From Ypsolopha sequella (Eukaryota > Arthropoda > Insecta > Lepidoptera > Ypsolophidae), in the NCBI GenBank assembly GCA_934047225.1, contig OW204010.1, forward strand, positions 248,001 to 312,000: a stretch of 64,000 nt of DNA, given 5' to 3'. This document shows positions 1 through 11,200 of the stretch, piece by piece (position 1 is the stretch's first letter; every line of letters starts with the position of its first letter). A program made the position numbers and the translations under genes. The notes under the pieces are model-generated. The model did no database searches. It was not told where the DNA came from and was given only the letters and a program-made list of their open reading frames with translations.

Positions 1-208
1 GACTTTTTGATCATCGTCCAAATTCATACTGGAGGCTTTGTAAGTGATCAGCATCATGAATCGATAACAATTTCTGTGAAATTCGTATAATGAAATTTCG
101 ACTTCCCATAGTGATTCACTCTCATTCCTGAGTTATTGGTTCATGATGCTGATCACTTACCAAGGCTCAAGTATGAATTTGGACGATTTTCACAAATTCA
201 CCTTGTAT
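1..208. mobile_element. Foldback MITE, copy A (cut by window start)
   Basis: This is a non-autonomous element with long inverted arms. The left arm begins gactttttgatcatcgtcc and the right arm carries its complement, ending in caccttgtat. Three further copies lie at 4236-5020. It has no coding capacity. Confidence 0.7.
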
Positions 209-460
209 ATGTTACCGTAAATACTTGAAATCAGTAAGGACCCCCATTTTACTAGTAAATACGCGAAGTATCTAAGAGCATCACAAAAAACGCGTATTTA
301 CTACTATATAGGTATACATACTCTTGTTACTAATACATATATATATATATACACCTAATGAACTACATTTATAGAGAAGCATATGTTTTAAAATGTAAAA
401 TCAGTTAAAGATTGTATAAGATAACCACGTGACTGATACTCCCCCCCCCCCCCCCCGCAG

Positions 461-564
461 GTACCGACTCAGCCCCTCGAGGTGGAGATGAGTGACATCA
501 GATGCGGTTCTCTTCACAACTCGCCCTCAGGGGACCCGCTGCCCACCTCGCTCGACAACTACAG
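461..564 (+). CDS. Penultimate exon of an unidentified PPxY-tail protein
   Basis: Coding exon of 104 nt, placed by a 3' splice site (a run of about 17 pyrimidines, almost all C, then gcag) and a 5' splice site (acag|gtgaca). It reads in phase 0 from GTA and ends with two bases of an Arg codon (AG|G) completed by the exon at 3043. The peptide starts VPTQPLEVEMSDIRCG and ends SLDNYR. No catalytic motif is visible. It joins the next exon in frame without a stop, which is the main support. I do not recognise the family. A cytoplasmic tail of a membrane receptor is possible given the downstream PPxY motifs, but no membrane segment lies in the window. Confidence 0.7.
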
Positions 565-580
565 GTGACATTATACAACG

Positions 581-831
581 TGTAACAGAAAGGTGTAACC
601 ATATTTGAAGAGCTTATTCAGTCAATGGTATAGAACAACTTTTACTATGGAGCCAACCCTGAAATCTCAAAAAAAAACTGCCCTTCCATACATTTAGCGG
701 AATTGCATTTTTCCATGAAACTGTTTGTTTTTTTTTTTTTTTTTCGGGTTACAGTGTTTGTTCCATAGTAAAAGTTGTCTATACCATTGACTGAATAAGC
801 TCTTCAAATATGGTTACACCTTTCTGTTACA
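581..831. mobile_element. Foldback MITE, long inverted arms
   Basis: The arms are about 85-90 bp. The left one starts tgtaacagaaaggtgtaacc and the right one ends with the complement ggttacacctttctgttaca. The arms include an inverted match around ctattactttt-type sequence (acttttactatgg / ccatagtaaaagt). The middle is A- and T-rich. It lies just inside the intron, 17 nt after the 5' splice site. Confidence 0.75.
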
Positions 832-874
832 CATTGCATACTGTAGCGATGTAAATCTGGATGTGATTAGCTGT

Positions 875-947
875 AAATCAATATTCGAACCTGCGATCTC
901 TCGTTTACCGGACGAATGCTCTACCAACTGAGCTATTGAGGTCTCAT
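875..947 (-). repeat. tRNA-derived SINE head
   Basis: On the minus strand there is an A-box TAGCTCAGTTGG followed about 40 nt later by a B-box GGTTCGAAT, at tRNA spacing. The anticodon-loop position 33 is C rather than U and the acceptor stem is not convincingly paired, so this is a SINE head or tRNA pseudogene rather than a working tRNA. Similar partial heads occur near 1500-1545 and 5925-5990. Confidence 0.6.
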
Positions 948-1539
948 ACCGCAATGCGGTAGTACACGGACCGTGCCCGGACCTTCGGCTTACAATAACC
1001 TCAATTCCTGCTGTCTTGTATTTTCTTATCCCTTGGTTAAAGTAGATATAAGTAATTTGATGTATAGTTTAAGTTTGTGTTAAAAAAAAAAGACATGATC
1101 TTGCTAAGTTTCTTGCCCGTTCTTCTTAGCAAGACTAATCGAATGGGCGGAGGTAGGCATGTATTTATATATGTAACCTATTACTATGTAGTATATAGGA
1201 TGTGATTTGGTCGGCCGCCTGGATTCGTGCTGGGGGCTCGGTTGGTGATCATTGAACCTTGTTCCTGGTCCCTGGCCGGGTCTCCGGTATGGGTTCGGGC
1301 GGTTGATTGGATTTCACCTTGTATAATAATATTTTACTTATAATTTTAATCGTATGTATAAATTAAATTAAATAAACCTTTAATCTAGTTCATGTACATT
1401 TATTATTTTATTACATATATTTTTATAAGATTAAAATTTGACTTGTGAAACGTGTATTATATATACCTACTTTGCAAAATAAACTTTTTGAATTTCAAGG
1501 CAAGAGCTCGCACAACTGAGCTATCCAGATTCAGAATAG

Positions 1540-1850
1540 CGAAGTGTCATCTATCATCCATCAGCCAAGTTCGTCCACTGCTGGACATAAGCCTTTCCAG
1601 GACTTTGCCACTCCCGGCGGTCATCCTGGAAGAATTGCCCATACTCACACACGCTGGGCAGGCGGGTTGGTGAGCGCGGTGCCGGAACCCTCGCACCAGT
1701 GACGCCGCTGCCCGTCACCAATCTGTTCCATATAAGGCCCGGCTATTAGGGTTGCATATACCGCCATCCATCGCTCCCAGACATGGTGGGCCTCCTGGTT
1801 TTCTGCCTGTGAGCTGTCCTCTTACTCTCCCCCAAATAACTTGGCGGGGT
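1540..1850. mobile_element. Degraded 3' portion of a non-LTR retroelement
   Basis: The phrase cgtccactgctggacataag, followed by a GC-rich tract, is typical of decayed retroelement 3' regions in moth genomes. A shorter relative lies at about 60040-60075. There is no open frame of useful length. The assignment rests on remembered family character. Confidence 0.45.
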
Positions 1851-2110
1851 AAAATGTATAAATTTATTAGTACCATAGTTATTAAAGCCAAAAGACAGTA
1901 ATATTTTTTAACTTGATGGCAAGCGACACATTTCTATACAGCCTTCAGTCAAGTGACGTCACACGAAGGTCAAATGAAAGTTGCAAGCTTTTTCGTAAAA
2001 ATATTCATCATCATGAGGTTTTTAGAACAAAAGTTCTAAAATACGGCTTATTAAACCTAAATCTCGAAATGGTTTTCGAATTAACACACCTTAACATAAT
2101 TTAATCTATG

Positions 2111-2269
2111 CGAATTCTGAATGCTTTAATTTTAATTTTAGTGCTGTCAAAGCTTTAAAATTTTCCAAAGAAATTTATCTTCTAATCCTAACTCTTAAGG
2201 ACTATTTCGTATCGAAGAAAATTTAGTTTTGACAGCACTAAAACTAAAATTAAAGCCTTCAGAATCGGC
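2111..2269. mobile_element. Foldback MITE, family also at 40363-40520
   Basis: The inverted arms share ttaattttagttttagtgct and its complement, with cagaatcgg at the outer edge. A closely related copy lies at 40363-40520. No coding capacity. Confidence 0.7.
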
Positions 2270-2489
2270 TGTATTGTATAATCAAATCAAATGTATTTAT
2301 TTCAGATCAAAGATCCATATAAACATGTTAGTAATAAAAAAAAATCAAAATCAAAAAAATCTTGTCTGTGGTCTTCTTTTTCTTACTACGGTATGGAAGC
2401 CGTCGTTATAGGGCTCTGTGAACATGCTGGAAGCGCTACAAAAGCGCCTCAGCCCCCCCCCCCCCCCAACAACACCCTAAATGCGTTGT

Positions 2490-2700
2490 TATATTGAAAT
2501 TGAAATTATTTATTTGTATTTCAAACATAAAATTATATCACACAGAAATTTGTTTTAAAATAGAATGCGACAAAAAGGAACAAGCTCAGCTATATGCTGT
2601 GATGGAAAAATAAATTGGTCTTCACAGCGCTGATTTTCAGCTTGTCCCCGTTCTCGCAGAATGTGCACATATGCGGGTAGATTATTGGGAAAAAAAGATT
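2490..2700. mobile_element. Probable 3' end of a non-LTR element
   Basis: An attattttatttgtatttc-like A/T tract is followed by sequence with the look of a LINE 3' untranslated end. No ORF survives. A poly-C tract (2452-2467) lies just upstream. Weak call. Confidence 0.3.
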
Positions 2701-3042
2701 TAACATTATTATATAAATATAGCATGCGTTACATTTAAAAATAGAAATAATAAAATAACATGAATACATTAATGAACAAAAAAAGAAAAAAAATACGTTA
2801 ATTGATTGATTGATATTAATTATAATTTATATGATTTATTTGTTAGTTAGGATGTGTAAAAAGCCCTAGAAAATGCTTTACAGCGAAACCGGTCGGGCAT
2901 AATAAAGTTGTACGTAATATGTGGATAAGTACAAGTGTTTTTTAAAACAATGTTTTATAAACTCCACCAAGTGCCAACAATCATTAGCATCTACTATGTT
3001 AATTATATAATATTCTAATAAATAAATATTATAACATTCCAG

Positions 3043-3934
3043 GAGTCCAACGTATTGCGACCTCAACTCGACCGACTTCTACTTCACGAGCCCCGACACG
3101 GCGGACTGTGGGAGAGACCTCAACTACATGGCGACCCCCATCGAGTTCTTCAGACGTCGGACCCTCTCCAGGAACAACCCCATCGACAGGATCCTGGACC
3201 AGATCAACGTCAGCTCCGAGAGGCCGAGACCGTTAACGTTGCAGCTAGGTAGGTTCCAACTTAGTATACCGAGGTTCGGTCGTCGACCGTCGCAGGAGTC
3301 GGGCCGGCGACCGGACACTCCCAATGTGGCCGAGATCAATATAGACGACTTAGACTTTGTCAGACTCAACTCTAATGAGACGTACACGTTGAACGGTAGG
3401 ACCATTCGACTGTTGGGGGCCAATTTCGAGAACTACCCGACGGTGTTGACGGACAACACGGTGGTGAGGCCGCCGCCTTACAACGAGGCGGTCAGGTACA
3501 AGTTGTACGGACCGCCGCCGGAGTACTTGAGTCGAGACACGCTGAATGTCGAACAGACGGAGAGTAACGGTAATATCGTTAATAGCGGTACCAATGTAGA
3601 CGAGGAAGCGAGGACTAACGTCGAAATGCCGCCTCGATACGAGGACCTAGCGTCCGGTGTCGATAGTAACGCTAATGATAACGGTAACGTTAATACACCT
3701 ACAAATAACGATACCGTTACAGATATTTATACGGGTTTAAGAAGTGATAATGAAGTTTGCGACAACGCGTCGTCCTTGACGGGTAACGGTAACGTTAATA
3801 CGTTAACAGCGGTCATGGAGAACTTACCGGCTATAGACAGCGATGTGAACGCAAACGACGCGATAACGGGTACAAATAGCGGTAGTATCGTTACTGATAA
3901 CGGGAACGTTATAGTAGATAACGGTAACGAGTGA
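3043..3934 (+). CDS. Terminal exon, PPxY-bearing Asn/Gly-rich C-terminus
   Basis: The exon follows the 3' splice site attccag|g. The single base G completes the split Arg codon of the exon at 461-564, and the frame stays open to TGA at 3932-3934, giving about 296 residues. Order of features: a Ser/Tyr-rich start (SPTYCDLNSTDFYF), an Arg-rich stretch (FFRRRTLSRNNP), then RPPPYNEA and GPPPEYL, then MPPRYEDL, then a low-complexity tail with repeated GNVNT/NGNV. The PPPY and PPRY motifs fit the PPxY consensus bound by WW domains of Nedd4-type ubiquitin ligases, so regulated turnover or sorting is a reasonable inference. A membrane-protein cytoplasmic tail would fit but is not shown. The in-frame ATG at 3128 lies inside the exon and is not needed as a start. 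Confidence 0.75.
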
Positions 3935-4235
3935 TTATTAGTTATGTTTAATGTTATATAGATCTCTGTTCCTTCTTTGTATTGTCGTCATATTATTATG
4001 TTTAAGAGTTAGGTTTATTTCTGCGGAAATACACATTTGTTCCTCAGTTTTTATTTACTTATGTTTTAAGGTTGTTTTGTAATGGACTACTTGCAATTAT
4101 TGTAAAAACAGTTTAACATAATTTTTCAAACAAGTTTCACGAAAGAAAATCCATTAATTACGCCATAACGAGTAGGAATATTACATTGTGTGTGTAGTTT
4201 GTTGTTCAGAACAGTATATGTTGTATATATATATA
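3935..4235 (+). other. 3' untranslated region and flank of the PPxY gene
   Basis: AT-rich sequence after the stop. I see no canonical AATAAA within the first 200 nt. No repeat is recognised before the MITE cluster. Confidence 0.4.
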
Positions 4236-5020
4236 TACAAGGTGACTTTTTGATCATCGTCCAAATTCATAATGGTGGCTTGGTAAGTGATCATAATCAT
4301 GCATCAATAACAATTTTGGTGAAATTCGTATAATGAAATGTCGACTTCCCAAAATTCAGTTCCAGTCCTGAGTGATTCACTATGGGGAGTCGAAATTTCT
4401 CGTCCACTCCTAATTTAGTTTTAGAAAGTTTTCGTCTAAAAGTCTCCAGTATGAATTTGGACGATGATCATAATGTATATATATATACAAGGTGACTTTT
4501 TGATCATCATCCAAATTCATACTGGTGGCTTGGTAAGTGATTAGTATCATGGATCAATAACAATTTTGGTGAAATTCGGAAAATTAAATTTTGACTCCCC
4601 ATAGTGACTCACTCGGGACTGGAGGTGAATTTCTATGGGAAGCCGAAATTTCATTTTAGGAATTTCACAAAAATTGTTATTGATCCAAGATACTGATCAC
4701 TTATCAAGCCTCCTGTATGAATTTGGATGATGATCAAAAAGTCACCTTGTATATACACAAGGTGAATTTGTGAACATCGTCCAAATTCATACTTGAGCCT
4801 TGGTAAGTGATCAGCATCATGAACCAATAACGATTTTTGTTAAATTCATAAAATGAAATTTCGACTCTCCATAGTGATTCACTCAGGACTGGCAGTGAAT
4901 TACTATGGGAAGTCAAAATTTCATTACACGAATTTCACAAAAATTGTTATCGATTCATGATGCTGATCACTTACAAAGCCTCCATTATGAATTTGGACGA
5001 TGATCAAAAAGTCACCTTGT
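4236..5020. mobile_element. Three adjacent foldback MITEs, copies B, C and D
   Basis: Three copies lie head to tail at about 4236-4473, 4487-4750 and 4756-5020. Each has inverted arms starting caaggtgactttttgatcat and ending in the complement, and each is separated from the next only by short TA-rich spacers (tatatatata, atatac). They match copy A at 1-208. Variants of the arm occur at 9690-10160, 29604 and 34644. Confidence 0.75.
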
Positions 5021-5540
5021 ATATAGTATGTACAATAGAAAGTGTAAATAGACTACAAACAATCACAAAACTTCAATCTATTGCACAAAAAGAAAATTCG
5101 GTTTTGTTTTTTTTTGAGTGAGTTATTTGTTTTGAAATAATATTCAGTTTGACAGTAACAAATGCAAGCAGTCCAGTTGCACTTGTAGGTCGATGCCACG
5201 AAAGGACCAGTGTTGCCATAAAGTATACAAAATATTACCACATTGTTACTCATTTTGTAAATAATGTAACTATGTATTTACATATTTTAGCCTATTTTTT
5301 TACTGTTATGTTAATGTATCACAAATATTACTTTAGTTGTTTAAGTAAGTTTCTGTTATACTCATTCTGTTCACTGTATGTAACCGTTGATCAAATTGGT
5401 CGTGAAGATACTGCTTGTAGCTACTAGACAGGTTGAGATGTGGCTTTCACCGTCGCTGTGCTCTCACTGGGCTTAGTAGGAATTATTTAGGGGTAGAGAA
5501 ACATATACTGTAGTGTTTGTAAACATTCATACATAGCATT
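5021..5540. other. Unassigned AT-rich intergenic sequence
   Basis: I see no gene, splice-site pair or recognisable repeat here. A 92-residue open frame at 5149-5427 has no visible domain and is treated as chance. Confidence 0.4.
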
Positions 5541-5830
5541 ACAAACATAACTTAGTGCTCGCCCGCGACGTTACAGGGACGCGCGGAGAGCGGGCGGCAC
5601 GCTTGTGTGTTAGTGTGTGTATCTCTCACACATTCTCAATGCAACATGAGTCCGCCCCGCGCCCCGCGCCCCTGTAGCGTCGCGGGCGTAGACCGAGTTA
5701 GGGGCCGTCCATATATTACGTCATACATTTTTGTCGACCCCCCCCACCCCCCCTGCACACAATCATCCTATCATCATTATTTAATGACCCTCTCACAAAA
5801 CCGATGTCATTTTCATTAACTGCATTACAA
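5541..5830. repeat. GC-rich inverted repeat and MITE end
   Basis: gcccgcgacgttacaggg (near 5560) pairs imperfectly with ccctgtagcgtcgcgggc (near 5671), giving a GC-rich stem in an AT-rich setting. It is followed by ggggccgtccatatattacg and a C-rich tract, which resembles the terminus of a common lepidopteran MITE. A relative of that terminus lies near 39756. Confidence 0.45.
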
Positions 5831-6770
5831 AATAATAAATTATTATATTATTAGAGTGCATTACAAATTATAAAAGATCAACTAGAAACAAATTTAAAGT
5901 TAACAAATATTTGTAAATATTCGTCGCGCCAGGATTCGACCCTGCGACCTCCTGCTTACATGACAGGCGCCTACACATGTATACAAACGTAATCTATATA
6001 AATAAAAATGAATTGCTGTTCGTTAGTCTCGCTAAAACTCATGAACGGCTGAACCGATTTGGCTAATTTTAGTCTTGAAATATTTGTGGAAGTCCAGGGA
6101 AGGTTTAAGCGATAAGAAAATGTGGAAAAATTGCGAGGAAAATACTAAAAACGAAAATTTTATTTTCCCATACAAACTGTTCTTACCTGTCAAACATTTG
6201 ATGTTCACCCCGTCGCGTCAGTTCGGTATTTTAGGAATAAAAACATGTAGATCTAGATTAAATAAGGGTTTGGAATCGACAACATATATCCATAATAGTC
6301 TGATTATCGCGTATTTAGATTTAAAACATGTAAAATAATGACACTATAATGACACTTGGTTGTTGTGTTGGGTGCGTTCAGATATATACTTTGAAACAGT
6401 AAAGTTCGCTATACGATCTGAAATTGGGTACTAAAAATCAAATCAGCGACTCTTTATCAAATGTCCGGTACTATGAAATTTGGATGAGGTTTTACATTAT
6501 GACGTCACAGTTTTTTGTGATCAAACTGCTTCCTTTTTTCATAGTTTTTAGCAATTATAAAATTGTCAAACCCTCAAAAAAATCCGTTAAAATGTTTTAA
6601 CAATTATTTTAAAAGATCACATTGGATTGTGTCAGTTATTTTACTTTAACAGCAGTCAAGTTTCAGAATGCACGGAATTGCATTCAATTTATCTATTATC
6701 CGCACACAGTATGTTTTTAACACCGGAAAAAAGATTCAAAACTTGATTTGTCATTCTGATACTGCTTACA

Positions 6771-7628
6771 ATGCCGAGGAGAAAACGACCTAACATAGGT
6801 CGTCGAAGTCGATCGAATGTGCGACGAGCTACCTCACGCGCTAATCGCACTGATGACCAGCGAGAGACTGATAATGCTAACAGTCGTATTGGTATGGCAG
6901 ATTTGCATCCTAGAGTGAATTACAATCAAGTGGATAATAGGCATAGAATGGAACGAGTTCGGGCACATCGATCACAACAGCAGCGAGCACGGGAAAATGA
7001 AATTGATCGATTCCGCAGACGCAATGTTCCTGTGAACCTGGCACGAGGAGCATTCTCCTACGATCAAGAAATAGATTATAGTGCCGACAAATCTGTAACA
7101 ATTGGGGAAATGTCAATCATTTGTTAACATTGTAAAGCTTTAAAATACAGCGGTGAATTTGCAGGATTATGTTGTACTGGTGGTAAAGTAAAATTGCCAC
7201 AGTTAGTCCCACCACCTGATCCATTAGATTCATTAGTTTTTGGGATGGTTGATTAATTGATTACAGGTGCTGAAACCAACAAAAAAGTCAGTGCTATGAA
7301 TTTTTATTCAAACAGAATCCGTGAAGGTGAAGTAAATCACATTTTGATGTGTCAACGGCTTTTTCATCAGTTTGCAGTTGACATGTATGTCAAAATTGAG
7401 ACTGAACGATTGACGTACATCCGTCTAAACCAACAGCAGCTTCGATCTGAAGAGTACATTCATCTTCGCGATGCTATTAATGCCGATGGCAATGCAAACA
7501 ATGTGGGGAAAATGACAATTTTGCCGGTCACTTACACTGGGAGGCCGCGCCACCACGGTGTCGTGCAGTTGGGTATATTTGTTGTTTCTAATACATATAT
7601 GTCTGAAATAATATTCAATTTGATATAA
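6771..7628 (+). pseudogene. Helitron Rep/helicase N-terminal remnant
   Basis: The start MPRRKRPNIGRRSRSN and the Arg/Gln-rich stretch RSQQQRARENEIDRFRR are typical of Helitron Rep N-termini. A TAA at 7125-7127 interrupts the frame just before HCKALKYSGEFAGLCC, a Cys-rich region that would normally continue it. A second block (7257-7628) carries FHQFAVDMYVKIETERL and LRDAINADGNANNVG, matching the Helitron-like N-terminal domain. The nickase catalytic region and the whole helicase are absent. In a functional element this protein would nick and mobilise a single strand by rolling circle; here it cannot. Confidence 0.75.
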
Positions 7629-7873
7629 TTCAAATATTTTTTATTAAAGACTATATAAATCAACTTTTACGGTAGGAACCATATTTTCTAAAATTTCCGC
7701 GATTGACTCCTGAATCGGCAACATATCAATTAATCTAACAGCAAATGCGAACCAGGCTTGCTAAAGATGTCTTGACTTGCCTCGCCAAGACTTGACGGCG
7801 TGGCGGAAGGCCTCGGTGACTCGGAAAAATCTGGTAGAACCAGAATATTGCCGATGTTGTGCTCATGACTTTC

Positions 7874-8220
7874 TTAAATCTCATCCAAATCCTTTAGTTC
7901 ATCGGCAGTTAAATTAAGTTCTGAAAATGTTATTCTTTCAGATGATGACACAGATGATGATGATGGCATTGTTGAGACGAACTTCGGTTTTAATAACAGT
8001 TGTTGTTTCACTCGATTTTTTTGTTCGTTAGCCCTATTAATTCGTATTATTTGGCTCAAATTGTGACCGCACTTTATACAAAACTTGAAGGTATCAGCGG
8101 TTATTGTGAAACATTCGTCGCATCTTTACAATTTTTTTGTGCAACTAGGACAGGTACTTCTGTTGTTCTGCCGTTCTATCCACTTTTTACAAAAGGGACA
8201 ATGCAATGTTAAAAGTTAAC
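7874..8220 (-). pseudogene. Zinc-ribbon fragment inside the Helitron, antisense
   Basis: Read on the minus strand, the peptide runs through CPFCKKWIERQN, then CPSCTKK, an in-frame TAA, then CDECFTIT and CIKCGHNLSQ, followed by a Ser-rich acidic tail ending ELKDLDEI and a stop. The paired CxxC motifs suggest two zinc ribbons. The orientation opposite to Rep, and the position between the Helitron termini, suggest capture of a host or transposon gene fragment. The parent gene is not identified. Confidence 0.45.
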
Positions 8221-9185
8221 TATAACTTCTGAAACATTGTTTTGAAATATCAATGAGCGGTTTTCCAGACTGAACTTGATCAAGCTTTCAGAAGTAAACA
8301 CAGATGGCGTTACCCTGCTTTCAAGTGTCAAAAAGCAAAGATTATTTTTTAATCTGTGGGCAGCAAGATAAAAATTGTCAATTCAATTGTTAAATCCAAC
8401 AATGTTGTTTTCTATCTATATTACTTACGTTAATAGCTTGGTATTTCATTCAACTTTCAACATGGTCAGCCCATGCGTTGTAGCTAATTGTAAAAATATA
8501 GGAACACACAGTTTAACTAATTACGGAAAGAACAATGGATCTTAGCAATAATACATTTGAGGCATGGATTGACCATAAAAAAGAAAGAAGCAAAGAAGAA
8601 GTGTCAAAATCAAAAGAATCCAGTGTTGCCAGGAAGACTTTTTTGACACTTTTAGTACAGGCTGCGCCATCTATTGTGTCGTTCGGTACTACTTTTTCTT
8701 TTTTAATTTGACTTTGAAAACCCCTCATTATATTTTCTTGGAAAGTTCGGTGACAGTGACACTGACAGTCAGTGTTGGCAGGTTACTGTTACGTTTAGTA
8801 ATGTGGCGTAATCGATACAGACAAAAAAAATAGGCTGGTACCTTATTTGTTAATATAAGTGTCTATAATCTAATATAATGTCTCATGCAAAATAATTATG
8901 AACATTAAGCTGGACATGTGTGCGTGATTTGCCCACTCTTTCCACCCACTATGGAGCCGATACTTAGACTATCTGATGATGCCTTTATAAAGCTGCCGGC
9001 TCTGAAATACATACATATGGTTTAAATTAATATGGTTTATATTAAGAGGTAAGTGATACGAAGTTCACCGGGTCAGCTAGTCCTAAAATAAATATTGTTA
9101 CGTAAACAATGATTGTTTTGTAGAACAAGACCTACTAGCTAGATATTACCATTATCCGCGGACCAGACCATCCGCTCTAATTACA

Positions 9186-9341
9186 GAAGACGTAACATTT
9201 GAACGACCCCTATTCAAAAGACGTAACATTTGAACGGCCCCTATTCAAAAAACGTAACATTTGAACGGCCCCTATTCAAAAGACGTAACATTTGGACGGC
9301 CCCTATTCAAAAGACGTAACATTTGGACGGCCCCTATTCCA
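9186..9341. repeat. 31-bp tandem repeat, 5 copies
   Basis: Five head-to-tail copies containing gacgtaacatttgaacgg and cccctattcaa, with few differences. It lies about 100 bp after the Helitron end. It is unrelated to the 31-bp array at 13368. Confidence 0.85.
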
Positions 9342-9689
9342 GCCGGTCTATAGTATTATTAGTAGGTCTGCCATCCGCTTTTGTACACAACTCACAAATA
9401 ACTGGGCACACTTACATTATACAGGGTGTATTAATTAATGGCGTGCTCATAAAATTAAACAATATGTTCTACTGATTATACTGGACCACTGGAAACTACG
9501 CGAACAATAATTCTCTTTCCATAGAAAATAACGAGTAGGTATTACCATATACGAATAAGTAATACACATTGTCGCCTCGTTTCAAATGTTTTTCTGTGTA
9601 AATGGTTCAGTATAATCAGTAGGGCATGTCGTTTAATTCACTGAGCACGTCATTATTACACGCTGTATAGCGAAATATAAGATTACTTT

Positions 9690-10160
9690 GAATTATCCAG
9701 CCAAATTCATACTGGAGACTTGGTTGGTGACAAGAAACAATTGCCTATAATATATACACAAGGTGATTTTTGTTTATTTAGCTGAATTCATACTGGAGAC
9801 TCGATAAGTGGTCAATACCAGGGTTCAATGACACTTTAAACAAAAAATAAAATTTGTGCCCCTGTTCTAATTAACGAACAACTTCGAGGCAATTAATTTA
9901 ATATAGAAAGCCTAAATTTTATTTTGCCTCTTTCACACAAGAGTTTATTGAAATTTGAACCTAATCACTTACCGAGTCTCCAGTATGAATTTGACTGTAT
10001 AAACGCAAGTCACGTTGTACGTATAATTTCACCTTATGTTAGTAGAGACAGACAACATGTGAATTTTGTATAAAAATTTCTTTGAACGTTGTTTCCGATC
10101 GATCTCTTACCGAGTCACCAATATAAATATGAGTGAACAAATCAAAGTCACCTCATATAA
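9690..10160. mobile_element. Diverged foldback MITEs related to the 4236-5020 family
   Basis: ttcatactggagactcg (about 9785) and cgagtctccagtatgaatt (about 9975) form the arms of a 260-bp copy at 9758-10018. A half copy precedes it and another half copy (10040-10160) follows it. Confidence 0.6.
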
Positions 10161-10555
10161 GCAGCTTTAACAATTGTACGAGCTTGAAATGAAAATAAAT
10201 TAGGTACTTAAATATATTAACAATTGGTGTCACTGTTTATGTATTAATTAATTATTTAGTTAAATATAACGTCTCATGTAAAATTAAGTGAACAATGATC
10301 TGTAGAGTGTAACAACATGCTAGAACAGCAACATCGACATAGTGTTGCCATTATATATGCAGTTCATTTAGAATTGACTAAAATGTTATCGAAAACTATT
10401 TAAAATTAATTAATAAAAACCTTATCCGACCAAATAATGCTTTATTGTAAAAGTTAAAGTGTATAAAATGTAACGATATGTAGAAACAACCTCGATACAG
10501 TATTCAAATATCTTTGCATCAACTTTTTTAATTGATTGTTCAAAGCGATTGCAAT

Positions 10556-10704
10556 ATGTTACCGGCCAAACCCGTAATTAGGCCTAGGCCAACCCAATCC
10601 TGGCTTGTCATAAAAAATGAAAAATAACCTTTTAACCTAACCTACCGGACTGAAGGATTTCCGAGAAATTAGTTTGTCCTAAAATCGGGATTGGCCGGTA
10701 ACAT
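10556..10704. mobile_element. Small MITE with 14-bp TIRs
   Basis: atgttaccggccaa at the left edge and its exact complement ttggccggtaacat at the right edge flank about 120 bp without coding capacity. Confidence 0.55.
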
Positions 10705-10750
10705 AAATAATGAAAATATCGAATTGAGTTCGTATAAAGTTTGTCTAATA

Positions 10751-11200
10751 AGGGTGATTGGTAATTCGACCTATTCCTTGAAAGGGGTTATACTAGAGAT
10801 CATTTCCAACGAATTAAGTCAAATCAACTAGGGGTCGAAAATGAATGGTCTCCTGAGTTACGAAGGTTTTTATATTATTTTTCAAACTTTCAGACTAATA
10901 ACCAAAAATAAATAATTTAAAAATAACTATTCCTCTCTCAGCACTTATTTATTATATTTCTGATCAATGATAGATGAGTGATCATTTATAAAAAATACGT
11001 GCCCTGATTTCACATACTCTCAGAATTAAAAGGTCTTAAGTGGAAAGAAAAACTTTTTTATTTTGTAATTTTTGAAATATCGACGTGTTTTACTTGAAAA
11101 AAATTTTTCATTTTCGACCACTAGTTGATGTGCATTATTTGTTGGAAATGATCCCTAGTATAACCCCTTTAAAGGAATAGGTCGAATTACCAATCACCCT
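10751..11200. mobile_element. 450-bp foldback element
   Basis: Inverted arms of about 95 bp: agggtgattggtaattcgac at the left pairs with gtcgaattaccaatcaccct at the right. The arms also share the ggggttatac and gatcatttcc segments. No ORF. Confidence 0.75.

Larger units (their letters stand above)
565..3042 (+). other. Intron packed with repeats
   Basis: This is the 2.5 kb intron between the two plus-strand exons. It holds a foldback MITE (581-831), a tRNA-like SINE head (875-947), degraded 3' ends of non-LTR elements (about 1020-1170, 1540-1850 and 2490-2700) and a second foldback MITE (2111-2269). The short ORFs in it are not supported as genes. Confidence 0.7.
5993..9080 (+). mobile_element. 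Helitron, decayed, non-autonomous (3.1 kb)
   Basis: The element begins TCTATATAAATAAAAATGAA directly after an A and ends GGGTCAGCTAG directly before a T. This is the A|TC...CTAG|T arrangement expected for Helitron insertion into an AT dinucleotide. The first 100 bp and the last 25 bp match terminal sequences common in moth Helitrons. It contains a broken Rep gene on the plus strand (6771-7628) and a broken zinc-ribbon fragment on the minus strand (7874-8220). The helicase domain is missing. I do not see a clear 3' hairpin near the end. Confidence 0.75.

Noticed and set aside
875..947. Functional tRNA gene on the minus strand
   Set aside because: The A- and B-boxes are present, but the acceptor stem does not pair well and position 33 is not U. 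It is better explained as a SINE head. The same reasoning applies to 45998-46075.
3124..3423. Minus-strand 99-codon frame opposite the PPxY exon
   Set aside because: It is a shadow of the plus-strand exon, which has matching splice phase and a continuous frame.
5149..5427. 92-codon plus-strand frame as a small gene
   Set aside because: No domain, no splice context, and base composition like the surrounding intergenic sequence.
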